This document shows, piece by piece, positions 1-6,384 of a DNA stretch of 12,802 nucleotides (its first letter is position 1; each line of letters starts with the position of its first letter). The notes below the pieces were generated by a model that did not search any database, was not told the DNA's origin, and saw only the letters and a program-made list of their open reading frames with translations. The position numbers and the translations under genes were made by a program. Source of the stretch: Deltaproteobacteria bacterium (GTDB lineage: Bacteria > Desulfobacterota > Desulfobaccia > Desulfobaccales > Desulfobaccaceae); assembly GCA_016874895.1 (NCBI GenBank), contig VGSX01000081.1, positions 1-12,802 on the forward strand, in the 5' to 3' direction.

Positions 1-1
1 C

Positions 2-211
2 ATGGATGATAATCATGTAATTGACAAGCCTGTCCTCGCGGACGGCATTTGTCTCTTTCACCATTGCAACCAGGCCAGCTATCCGAGTGCGACTCTCTTT
101 TGCAGGGAGAAAGAGCAACCTGTAATTGATTTGGCCGAATGTCCTTTAGGTATGTGGCACAAAGAAGCTGGTGGTTGGCCGGTAGAAGGACCCGGGGAAG
201 GGCGTGGCTAG
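2..211 (+). CDS. Small Cys-containing hypothetical protein (possibly 5' partial)
   Basis: This is an open frame of 69 codons that begins with an ATG at the very edge of the window and ends in TAG at 209-211. No ribosome binding site can be seen, so the true start may lie outside. The protein has four cysteines (C17, C22, C34, C47) and a CPLGMW motif near the middle, a spacing suggestive of a small metal-binding or structural protein of phage type. It ends 38 bp before the DUF1599 gene on the same strand, so the two may be co-transcribed. I do not recognise the family. The compact, Cys-patterned sequence looks more protein-like than random, but a chance ORF is possible. Confidence 0.4.
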   Translation: MDDNHVIDKPVLADGICLFHHCNQASYPSATLFCREKEQPVIDLAECPLGMWHKEAGGWPVEGPGEGRG

Positions 212-249
212 AAGTTTGATTACCATGGGTTATTAGGAGCACGATATTT

Positions 250-636
250 ATGGAACAGGGGCACACAACCTTTGAAACCATCCTTGAGCGTATGGCCGCC
301 ATATACCGGGCCAAGAACGCCGACTACGGCAATTCCTACGAACTGGCGGCGGAGCTTTTGCGGCGCCCCGTGGTGGAAGTGCTCTTGTCCCGCATGACGG
401 ACAAGCTGGCCCGTGCCTGCCGGTTAGCCCAGGGGAAGGCCCCACAGGTAGAGGGGGAAGCCCTTGAGGACACGCTCTTGGACTTGGGTAATTATGCGGT
501 CTTGGGGGTATTGGCCTTGAAGAGGGATAAGGAGAAAGAACGCTTTGGCTGCGGGTGCACTTGTGGGGAAAATGAGGGCCGCGGCGAGCGATGTACCTTC
601 CAATGTGCTCAAGCGCATCAGGAAGCCCCGCTCTGA
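250..636 (+). CDS. DUF1599-family protein (MazG-like nucleotide-related domain)
   Basis: The 128-aa product carries the DUF1599 signature: an acidic N-terminal helix with AKNADYGNSYE (about residues 20-30), SRMTDKLARACRL (about 47-59) and a C-terminal helix LEDTLLDLGNYAVLGVLAL (about 72-90). The family is common in phages and accessory DNA and is related in fold to all-alpha NTP pyrophosphatases. A link to nucleotide modification or turnover is known only by association, so the exact reaction is unknown. The start is supported by AGGAG at 235-239, ten bases before the ATG. The last 35 or so residues (Cys-rich, then TFQCAQAHQEAPL) do not look like the family. They may derive from a downstream structured element that has replaced the original end of the gene. 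Confidence 0.82.
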   Translation: MEQGHTTFETILERMAAIYRAKNADYGNSYELAAELLRRPVVEVLLSRMTDKLARACRLAQGKAPQVEGEALEDTLLDLGNYAVLGVLALKRDKEKERFGCGCTCGENEGRGERCTFQCAQAHQEAPL

Positions 637-639
637 ATC

Positions 640-870
640 GTCCGAAACGTTTCGTGCCCTCGGGTTGCTTTGGGAACAGAGCGAACCCAGTCCAGCTTCT
701 TCCGGCAGAAGCCCCCCTTTGCCAGTCCGTTGGAAGGTGCCGGCCAACAGACTGTGATTGCTCGGGGCCAAAGCAACCGCCCCGGAAACGGCGCGAACCC
801 GCTTCAGTTGCTACCGGCCAGCAACCCCCGTTCGCTGGCGCGTCTGAAGAAAGGCCGGTCAGACGCCCAC
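640..870 (+). ncRNA. Candidate structured RNA, possibly HEARO/omega-RNA-like
   Basis: No convincing protein is encoded here, but consecutive inverted repeats fill the stretch. They are 643-654 (CGAAAC/GTTTCG), 662-669 with 680-688 (8 bp, one bulged G), 695-700 with 707-712, 723-733 with 744-754 (10 bp, one mismatch), 758-762 with 772-776, 807-812 with 820-825, and 840-846 with 860-866. Several loops end in CCGG just before the 3' arm, and the 3' arm is often followed by a run of C. From memory, the segment around 648-690 (TTTCGTGCCCTCGGG, then AACAGAGCGAACCC) resembles the conserved 5' part of HEARO RNAs, the omega-RNAs used by IscB nucleases. No iscB lies in the window, so this would be a stand-alone or remnant copy. 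The plus strand is inferred from that resemblance. A decayed gene or repetitive element is the alternative. Confidence 0.45.
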
Positions 871-911
871 CACCGCAACGGGCAAGGCAAGATTATTTTA
901 GCATATTTCCA

Positions 912-934
912 GGAGTATTAAGACCCGATACTTC
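912..934 (+). repeat. Short hairpin downstream of the structured region
   Basis: The arms GGAGTAT (912-918) and ATACTTC (928-934) pair over seven positions, including one G-T wobble, around a 9-nt loop. It lies between the structured-RNA candidate and the ribosome binding site at 950-955. It could be a right-end hairpin of a small mobile element or a weak attenuator. There is no U-tract, so a terminator is unlikely. Confidence 0.3.
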
Positions 935-962
935 ATAATTCTAAGTCGCAAGGAGAAACGTG

Positions 963-1241
963 ATGCCTTACAAAGATATAGCGCGGAGAAGGGCTTGCAG
1001 CCGGGTGAGCAAGAAAAGGGCGAGAGCGCGGCTGGCTCACCCGCTTATGAGGTTCAAAGTATATATTTGCCCCCGCTTCCCTTTTCTTCGGCTAAGGGCA
1101 GGAATACAATTCGATGGCGGCTTTTTTGTGAGTGATGATTCCGAGATTCAGGCCCAAATAGAGCGTGATCCTCATTTTGCGCTGCATATTTTTCCTCTGC
1201 TCATAGATACATCTCCACAGACGAATAAATATTTTGGGTGA
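963..1241 (+). CDS. Small phage-type hypothetical protein
   Basis: The 92-aa frame starts at ATG 963 with AAGGAG at 950-955, a 7-nt spacing. An in-frame GTG at 960 is an alternative but sits too close to the Shine-Dalgarno. The N-terminus (MPYKDIARRRACSRVSKKRA) is strongly basic and resembles the start of many phage-encoded small proteins that begin MPYKD. The second half, from about residue 29, reads as a compact domain (RFKVYICPRFPFLRLRAG, GGFFVSDD, then EIQAQIERDP), like small phage structural or accessory proteins with an F-x-x-G and acidic-turn pattern. It might be a fusion of the two pieces. No function can be assigned. It is the last gene before the AT-rich non-coding stretch beside the CRISPR array. 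Confidence 0.6.
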   Translation: MPYKDIARRRACSRVSKKRARARLAHPLMRFKVYICPRFPFLRLRAGIQFDGGFFVSDDSEIQAQIERDPHFALHIFPLLIDTSPQTNKYFG

Positions 1242-1729
1242 ATTTTTTCTTAGTCAAATATCATCAATATATTCAGATAGTTGAGGTTTTACGATATTAT
1301 TTTTCACAATAATTTTGGCACCTCCCTGCCATATTTGCCATGATTTTGCACACTTCCTCTCTCCCTTTTTCCCTGTCTCCCCCATCATAATTATCTGAAA
1401 TCAATAATAAATTGCCTCATTATTCTTCTCTTGAAAGAAATTCCATAAAACTCAATCCTCACCAGCCCGAAATTAAAAAAATACTGATAAATTGCCGATT
1501 ATTCAGCATTATCAAGGCATTGCCTCAACTTCCGGAAAATTCTATTAGAGGGAATTGGGGTTGACAGGGGTTTCCTCCTTTGATTACTTCTTCTCGTGGA
1601 CTGTGGCTGTGCGGTGAATACTTGGCAGCAATTCCATAGTATAGTGACCCAGAGATGGAATAGAGTAATGATAAAATCCAGCTTAAGGCCGGAGTTACTT
1701 TGATGCGGAAGCCTCATAAATACCCCATT
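1242..1729. other. AT-rich non-coding stretch at the array trailer
   Basis: No convincing gene is present; the only minus-strand frame (1499-1717) lacks protein-like composition. The stretch is much richer in A and T than the rest of the window. It contains an imperfect direct repeat with an 80-bp offset (ATAAATTGCC at 1407-1416 and 1487-1496, each followed by a version of GATTATTC) and CRISPR-repeat remnants near 1452-1465 and 1675-1698. TTGACA occurs at 1561-1566, but no good -10 box follows it. Confidence 0.6.
1675..1698 (-). repeat. Decayed CRISPR repeat fragment beyond the trailer
   Basis: CCAGCTTAAGGCCGG followed by AGTTAC (1678-1698) matches the 3' two thirds of the array repeat, with one T deleted from the loop and a few substitutions. 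It ends 31 bp before the last recognisable repeat at 1730, close to the 33-37-nt spacer length. It is best read as an eroded older repeat at the leader-distal end. Confidence 0.5.
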
Positions 1730-1766
1730 CGTGTAATCCTCGCCCAGCTTTAAGGCTGGGCGCTAC
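1730..1766 (-). repeat. Degenerate terminal CRISPR repeat
   Basis: The last 32 positions match the consensus exactly, but four of the first five bases (plus-strand sense) are changed, so GTTTC reads CGTGT. In crRNA orientation this alters the 3' ATTGAAAC handle. A degenerate repeat here marks 1730 as the trailer end and places the leader at the right end of the array. Confidence 0.9.
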
Positions 1767-3533
1767 ATGGGAGTGCGGAGTGCCCCGAATAATAAAAGGC
1801 CAGTTTCAATCCTCGCCCAGCTTTAAGGCTGGGCGCTACTGCGACAACGGCACCATTGATTTGCTCACCGGGGTTTCAATCCTCGCCCAGCTTTAAGGCT
1901 GGGCGCTACGTTTTGCCATGTTTTCTCCTTCGTTGCTCAGATTGTTTCAATCCTCGCCCAGCTTTAAGGCTGGGCGCTACTATGATGATAAGGGGGCCGG
2001 GGAATGACGCAACTTGTTTCAATCCTCGCCCAGCTTTAAGGCTGGGCGCTACACGCCGGTGATGAATTTTGCCCCGGTCTGTTCGTGTTTCAATCCTCGC
2101 CCAGCTTTAAGGCTGGGCGCTACAATGGCATTGACGAAGGGCGTGTCGTTCCACCAGCGGTTTCAATCCTCGCCCAGCTTTAAGGCTGGGCGCTACGGGG
2201 ACAACCCTCATGGCGGGGGCCGGTGCCCATGGTTTCAATCCTCGCCCAGCTTTAAGGCTGGGCGCTACCGCCGCCCTCCTGGGCGTGCAGATTGTCATCA
2301 AGCAGGTTTCAATCCTCGCCCAGCTTTAAGGCTGGGCGCTACCGGCCCATCTTCCGGGCCATTTCCCCCACCTTAAGCGTTTCAATCCTCGCCCAGCTTT
2401 AAGGCTGGGCGCTACCTGCTCCGGGGCCACCGCCTGATAAACCAACTGGCTGTTTCAATCCTCGCCCAGCTTTAAGGCTGGGCGCTACGGCCTCTTCGCC
2501 GCGCTGCTTGGCCTCCCACTGCTCGTTTCAATCCTCGCCCAGCTTTAAGGCTGGGCGCTACAGGCTTCCGCCATTGGCTCGGCCCAGAGGAAGATGGGGT
2601 TTCAATCCTCGCCCAGCTTTAAGGCTGGGCGCTACCTGCACGGTGGGGGGAGCTTGCCCCAGGTCATCCAGGTTTCAATCCTCGCCCAGCTTTAAGGCTG
2701 GGCGCTACTTATGTCTTGGAAAAAAACATCGGCTACGTGACGGTTTCAATCCTCGCCCAGCTTTAAGGCTGGGCGCTACTTGTGTCGTGGCGGGCTGCAC
2801 TGAACCGGCCTACGGGTTTCAATCCTCGCCCAGCTTTAAGGCTGGGCGCTACCTGGGCTACCAACTGCCAATTCCCGGCGCTCACCGTTTCAATCCTCGC
2901 CCAGCTTTAAGGCTGGGCGCTACCCTTTGCTATTATCGCGGAAGAAAGGGCGGCGATAGTTTCAATCCTCGCCCAGCTTTAAGGCTGGGCGCTACCAATT
3001 CTTAAAGTCAGCCATCGACTTTTTTGAGAGGTTTCAATCCTCGCCCAGCTTTAAGGCTGGGCGCTACTCAGGGCCAACCTCCAAAGATTTGAGAGGTATC
3101 GTTTCAATCCTCGCCCAGCTTTAAGGCTGGGCGCTACCATGCCCCGGAGGCCGAGGGGATAACAGTGGAATGGTTTCAATCCTCGCCCAGCTTTAAGGCT
3201 GGGCGCTACGCCCTCAAGGCCAGCATCCATTCCATTCTGAATAGAGTTTCAATCCTCGCCCAGCTTTAAGGCTGGGCGCTACGAGCCGGGTCATTTGGGT
3301 GCTGCCAAATTACCAGGGTTTCAATCCTCGCCCAGCTTTAAGGCTGGGCGCTACCGCCAGGCGAACCTTGACCAAGGGCGAACGGGTCGTTTCAATCCTC
3401 GCCCAGCTTTAAGGCTGGGCGCTACCGCACCTGGACCCCCAAAACCGGAACGAAAAGAGGTTTCAATCCTCGCCCAGCTTTAAGGCTGGGCGCTACGGCC
3501 AGCCGCCCCCCTGGAATATAAAGCCGATGATGG

Positions 3534-3570
3534 GTTTCAATCCTCGCCCAGCTTTAAGGCTGGGCACTAC
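3534..3570 (-). repeat. Variant CRISPR repeat with one substitution
   Basis: This internal repeat differs from consensus by one base, G to A at 3566 (repeat position 33), giving GGGCACTAC at the end. The change breaks the outermost stem pair next to the expected Cas5c cleavage site, so this unit may be processed less well. Confidence 0.9.
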
Positions 3571-4222
3571 GGTATGTTCTGTGCGAGGTCAGGCAGGGCC
3601 GGTTTGTTTCAATCCTCGCCCAGCTTTAAGGCTGGGCGCTACCCGTTTGCGCCCGTTGTCAAAATCTCACGGAAGCGGTTTCAATCCTCGCCCAGCTTTA
3701 AGGCTGGGCGCTACATCAAATCTGGTATTGGCGGGTAGGTTGGCAGACCGGTTTCAATCCTCGCCCAGCTTTAAGGCTGGGCGCTACCCGAGATCAACAA
3801 AGCTCCTCCGGGCCTGGTCCAGTTTCAATCCTCGCCCAGCTTTAAGGCTGGGCGCTACAAGGACCAATTGACCGTTAAAGAACTACATTTCCTGGTTTCA
3901 ATCCTCGCCCAGCTTTAAGGCTGGGCGCTACGGTGAAACTGGCCGGTGGACGGAATACCACCTCTGGAGTTTCAATCCTCGCCCAGCTTTAAGGCTGGGC
4001 GCTACCATCCAGGAGAACATACCACTCCTGGTTGGGGTAGTTTCAATCCTCGCCCAGCTTTAAGGCTGGGCGCTACTGGCGCTGAACATCGCTGCTAAAC
4101 AGGCTATCCGGGGTTTCAATCCTCGCCCAGCTTTAAGGCTGGGCGCTACTTCACCCTGCCCGGCGTCATGGACGCGGTGAAGAAGTTTCAATCCTCGCCC
4201 AGCTTTAAGGCTGGGCGCTACC

Positions 4223-4240
4223 CCGGCCCCTGGGGGCCGG
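4223..4240. repeat. GC-only palindrome beside the leader-proximal repeat
   Basis: CCGGCCCC (4223-4230) and GGGGCCGG (4233-4240) form a perfect inverted repeat starting two bases from the end of the first repeat at 4221. As RNA or as a cruciform it would be a very stable hairpin at the leader-repeat junction, where new spacers are inserted. Confidence 0.7.
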
Positions 4241-4265
4241 AATTTCCCTGGGGAAGCCCCGGTTT

Positions 4266-4319
4266 TTGGCGAACTCCGGTTTTCCTTGCCCTTTTAAGGG
4301 AGTCAGTTTGGTTCGCCAA
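4266..4319. repeat. Leader inverted repeat TTGGCGAAC/GTTCGCCAA
   Basis: A perfect 9-bp inverted repeat has arms at 4266-4274 and 4311-4319, separated by 36 bp. Its GCGAAC core recurs in the second leader inverted repeat at 4357-4394. Distant arms of this kind suit a protein-binding or looping site better than an RNA hairpin. Confidence 0.65.
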
Positions 4320-4356
4320 GAGGGATGTCCCCAAGAATATTAATAATTCTGCGACT

Positions 4357-4394
4357 GCGAACCCCCGGTCTTTTTGTTGGTGCTTGGGGTTCGC
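4357..4394. repeat. Inverted repeat GCGAACCCC/GGGGTTCGC abutting the cas2 stop
   Basis: Perfect 9-bp arms at 4357-4365 and 4386-4394 enclose a 20-nt loop, and the right arm touches the cas2 stop codon. On the minus strand it would form a hairpin in the cas transcript, but no U-tract follows, so an intrinsic terminator is not supported. A binding site or attenuating hairpin between the cas genes and the array is possible. Confidence 0.65.
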
Positions 4395-4688
4395 TCACAC
4401 CATAAGAGGTTGGCCGAAATCCACCTTCTTATCCCAACCATAAACCCGCACGTGTTTCTCCAAAGGCTCCATGAGCCGGTAGATGCGTAAGCTGTCTTCC
4501 TCCTTATGGATAATTTTCACCAGGCCCCGAATGAGGCGCTCCAAGTCCATCTCATTCACCAGGCACTCAAATACGCTTTTTTGGACCCGCTGCCCATAGT
4601 TAGTACACTGTTGCGCGACCCGCCGGAGGCGCCGGCGTCCCTCCGGGGTGTCCGTGGCCACGTCGTAGGTGACCAAAACCGTCTGCAT
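4395..4688 (-). CDS. cas2: CRISPR-associated protein Cas2 (type I-C)
   Basis: This 97-aa protein is the usual length for Cas2, the small ferredoxin-fold dimer that bridges two Cas1 dimers in the spacer integration complex. MQTVLVTYDV carries the conserved Asp (D9) at the end of the first strand. It is followed by the R-rich helix and the family motif YGQRVQKSVFEC (31-42). The C-terminus GWDKKVDFGQPLMV fits I-C Cas2 proteins, which end in a hydrophobic strand. The start has AGGAGA at 4696-4701, which overlaps the cas1 stop codon; the gap between the two genes is 11 bp. It is the last cas gene, directly before the leader. Confidence 0.96.
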   Translation of the reverse strand: MQTVLVTYDVATDTPEGRRRLRRVAQQCTNYGQRVQKSVFECLVNEMDLERLIRGLVKIIHKEEDSLRIYRLMEPLEKHVRVYGWDKKVDFGQPLMV

Positions 4689-4699
4689 GATAATGTCTC

Positions 4700-5731
4700 C
4701 TACTTGTGGACATAGGGGGGGTAAGCCGCCAGATCGCCCCGCAGGTGGCGTGCCAGCAAGCGGGCTTGGACATGGGGCACCAGTCCCAACGGCATCCGCT
4801 GCTGCACCACCCCATGGAAAATCTCTTCCTGCTTGCGTTCCTGGTACGCCACCACCACTTTTTTCCGACCGCCTTCTTTAAGGAATACCGCCCCCCCGGG
4901 GCGCTCTTCGAAATCCTGGGCGGTCACCTGGCGGCGGTTAATGAGAGTCAGGGTTAGACGATCCGCCAACACCGGCCTTAGTTCCTCCATGAGATCAAGT
5001 CCCAGGGCCGGCCGTCCCGGCCGGAGGGCGTGGAGGAAACCCACCTGTGGATCCAACCCGGCGCCCTGGGCCCCGGCCAGGCAATCGCTGAGGAGCAAGG
5101 CGTATAAAAAGGACAGCAAAGCGTTGGTGGGGTCCAGGGGAGGCCGGCGGGTGCGGCCGGTGACGGCGAAGGTGTCCCGGTCCCCTAAAATCATGTGAGT
5201 AAAGGAAGCGAAATAGCTCCGGGCCGCCTCGCCCTCCAGGCCCAAGAGAGAATCCAAATCCTGGGCCTGGGGCACTTCAAATAAGATGCTCGTCAGCAGG
5301 CGGACGGTATCCTCCAAAGGTTTCCGGTCCTCTTCCTTTTCGGTTTCCCGGGCGCTGCGCATCACCACCTGGCGCTGGTTTTTAATCTTGCCGGCCACCA
5401 GGTGCCGGGCCAATTCCAGAGTTTTGTCGGCATGGTCCAGGAATTGGTGTTGGGCCCGCCGCAGCAGGACGTTGCCGGACACCGGCCCTTCCAGACGGCC
5501 CAGGAAGCGGCCGGTGCGGCTCAGCCAGGTGACGGCACGGCCGTCCTGGGCGCACCTTCCCAGCAGGAAAGGGGAAATCATCACTTCTCCGAACAACGCC
5601 AGGGCGCCCAGATGGTGGAGAGGCACCTGGAGCTTCAATTCCTTGTCCACCTCCACCCGCAGGGTTTCGTGATCCAGCCGCAGATAGGCCCCTTGGGTTT
5701 GCACATAAAGGGTGTTGAGCAAGGTCCTCAT
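4700..5731 (-). CDS. cas1: CRISPR-associated endonuclease/integrase Cas1 (type I-C)
   Basis: Cas1 is the metal-dependent integrase that joins prespacers to the leader-repeat junction. From ATG 5731 the protein is 343 aa and begins MRTLLNTLYVQTQGAYLRLD, the standard I-C start. The open frame runs 35 codons further upstream, but that part lies inside cas4 and has no family resemblance. Expected metal ligands are visible: E166 in LLGLEGEAARSYF, H234 in GFLHALRPGR, and D246 in LGLDLMEELRP. PTNALLSFLYALL (201-213) is the typical core helix. The ATG overlaps the cas4 stop as ATGA, and GGAGGA lies 7 nt upstream, so translation is probably coupled to cas4. It is intact, with no sign of frameshift. 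Confidence 0.97.
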   Translation of the reverse strand: MRTLLNTLYVQTQGAYLRLDHETLRVEVDKELKLQVPLHHLGALALFGEVMISPFLLGRCAQDGRAVTWLSRTGRFLGRLEGPVSGNVLLRRAQHQFLDHADKTLELARHLVAGKIKNQRQVVMRSARETEKEEDRKPLEDTVRLLTSILFEVPQAQDLDSLLGLEGEAARSYFASFTHMILGDRDTFAVTGRTRRPPLDPTNALLSFLYALLLSDCLAGAQGAGLDPQVGFLHALRPGRPALGLDLMEELRPVLADRLTLTLINRRQVTAQDFEERPGGAVFLKEGGRKKVVVAYQERKQEEIFHGVVQQRMPLGLVPHVQARLLARHLRGDLAAYPPYVHK

Positions 5732-6381
5732 AGGTCGTCCTCCACCCGGTACAGGCCGGAGAGCCAGCGGGCTACGCGGCGTTTGTCCGCCACCACTTCG
5801 GGCAGGCAGGAAGAACGCAAGGAACATTGACGGCACCGCTTGTCATTGGGCGCCGGAGGCAAGTCGGCAGTCCCCAATACCTGCCGCAACTGGGCCACCA
5901 CTTCCCGGAGACGGCGGCGCAAGGGTTGGTCAAACTCCACTTCCTGGCGGCGCTGGGAGGTGGCATGGAAGAGCGCGCCCCGGGGCACCGGCTGTCTCGT
6001 CATTTCCTCCAGGCACACCGCTTGGGCGCAGAGTTGCAAGGCGTCATGTTCCTTCCGGCGGCGGGGGCCGTGCTTGTAGTCCACCGGATAGGGGGTGTCC
6101 CCATGAAACTCCACCACGTCCCCCCTGCCGATGAGCCCCCACTTCCGGGACCATAAGGGGAGGCTACGTTCCACCCGGATGCCGTCCCGGGTTTCGGCGC
6201 CGGGTTGGTCCACCAACTCATGAACAAACCGCCCCCGGAGGGTATAGAGGTTTTCCTCCCACACCATATCCACATGAATGAGGGCCGCCTGCCGGGGACA
6301 GTAGCTATAGTGCTGGACGGCGGAAATGGGAATAAGCTCGTCATCCGCCCAACCATCCGGCGTTGCGTCGTCGTTATCCAT
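5728..6381 (-). CDS. cas4: CRISPR-associated exonuclease Cas4 (RecB-like, Fe-S)
   Basis: Cas4 trims prespacers and helps select those next to a PAM and orient them, in complex with Cas1. The 217-aa protein has all expected parts: an N-terminal Fe-S cysteine in HYSYCPRQA (C28), RecB-nuclease motifs with H54 in RFVHELVD, D88 in GRGDVVEF, D101 and K103 in PVDYKHGP, a QLCAQAVCLEEM helix starting at Q116, and the C-terminal cysteine cluster RCRQCSLRSSC (C183, C186, C192). The start follows the cas7 stop by 3 bp, with GGAGG about 8 nt upstream inside the end of cas7. Its stop overlaps the cas1 start. It appears fully functional. Confidence 0.96.
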   Translation of the reverse strand: MDNDDATPDGWADDELIPISAVQHYSYCPRQAALIHVDMVWEENLYTLRGRFVHELVDQPGAETRDGIRVERSLPLWSRKWGLIGRGDVVEFHGDTPYPVDYKHGPRRRKEHDALQLCAQAVCLEEMTRQPVPRGALFHATSQRRQEVEFDQPLRRRLREVVAQLRQVLGTADLPPAPNDKRCRQCSLRSSCLPEVVADKRRVARWLSGLYRVEDDL

Positions 6382-6384
6382 GAC

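Larger units (their letters stand above)
1730..4221 (-). CRISPR. Type I-C CRISPR array, 35 repeats of 37 bp and 34 spacers
   Basis: The repeat (plus strand) begins GTTTCAATCC and ends GGGCGCTAC. It contains a perfect 8-bp stem CGCCCAGC/GCTGGGCG with a 6-nt loop TTTAAG, at repeat positions 12-33. By my count there are 35 repeats, starting at 1730, 1803, 1873, 1944, 2016 and so on to 4185, separated by 34 distinct spacers of 33-37 nt. All are identical except the terminal one (1730) and the one at 3534. Read on the minus strand the repeat ends ATTGAAAC, and cleavage at the stem base would leave an 11-nt 5' handle (AGGATTGAAAC), as known for Cas5c processing. Transcription is therefore leftward from the leader beside cas2. 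Open frames within the array are only translations of the repeat. I found no spacer matching elsewhere in the window by eye. Confidence 0.98.
4222..4394 (-). promoter_or_regulatory. CRISPR leader between cas2 and the array
   Basis: These 173 bp lie between the cas2 stop codon and the leader-proximal repeat, the place where the array promoter and the Cas1-Cas2 integration signals are expected. An AT-rich core lies at 4335-4349 (GAATATTAATAATTC) and could supply a -10 region for leftward transcription. I cannot name a clear -35. The stretch also holds four alternating GCGAAC/GTTCGC boxes, a CCCTTTTAAGGG near-palindrome at 4289-4300 and a GGGG/CCCC hairpin at 4250-4260. Confidence 0.75.

Noticed and set aside
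545..938. Three overlapping plus-strand frames over the hairpin region
   Set aside because: None has a credible start signal or family resemblance. Their low-complexity R/P/S-rich products reflect GC-rich inverted repeats.
1588..1621. Possible third fossil repeat ending CTGTGCGGTGAATAC
   Set aside because: Only scattered matches to the repeat remain, and gaps must be allowed. It cannot be told from chance by eye.
1499..1717. 72-codon minus-strand frame in the AT-rich stretch
   Set aside because: It has no ribosome binding site and no protein-like pattern, and it overlaps a decayed CRISPR repeat.
1856..4221. Long open frames across the array with repeating FQSSPSFKAGRY and FNPRPALRLGAT peptides
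   Set aside because: They are translations of the CRISPR repeat in two frames. The regular 69-74-bp period and variable spacers explain them fully.
4357..4394. Intrinsic terminator after cas2
   Set aside because: The stem is good, but the loop is 20 nt and no U-tract follows on the minus strand, so it is listed only as an inverted repeat.
5732..5836. 35-codon N-terminal extension of Cas1
   Set aside because: It lies wholly inside cas4. The ATG at 5731 overlaps the cas4 stop, has GGAGGA upstream and gives the standard I-C Cas1 start.
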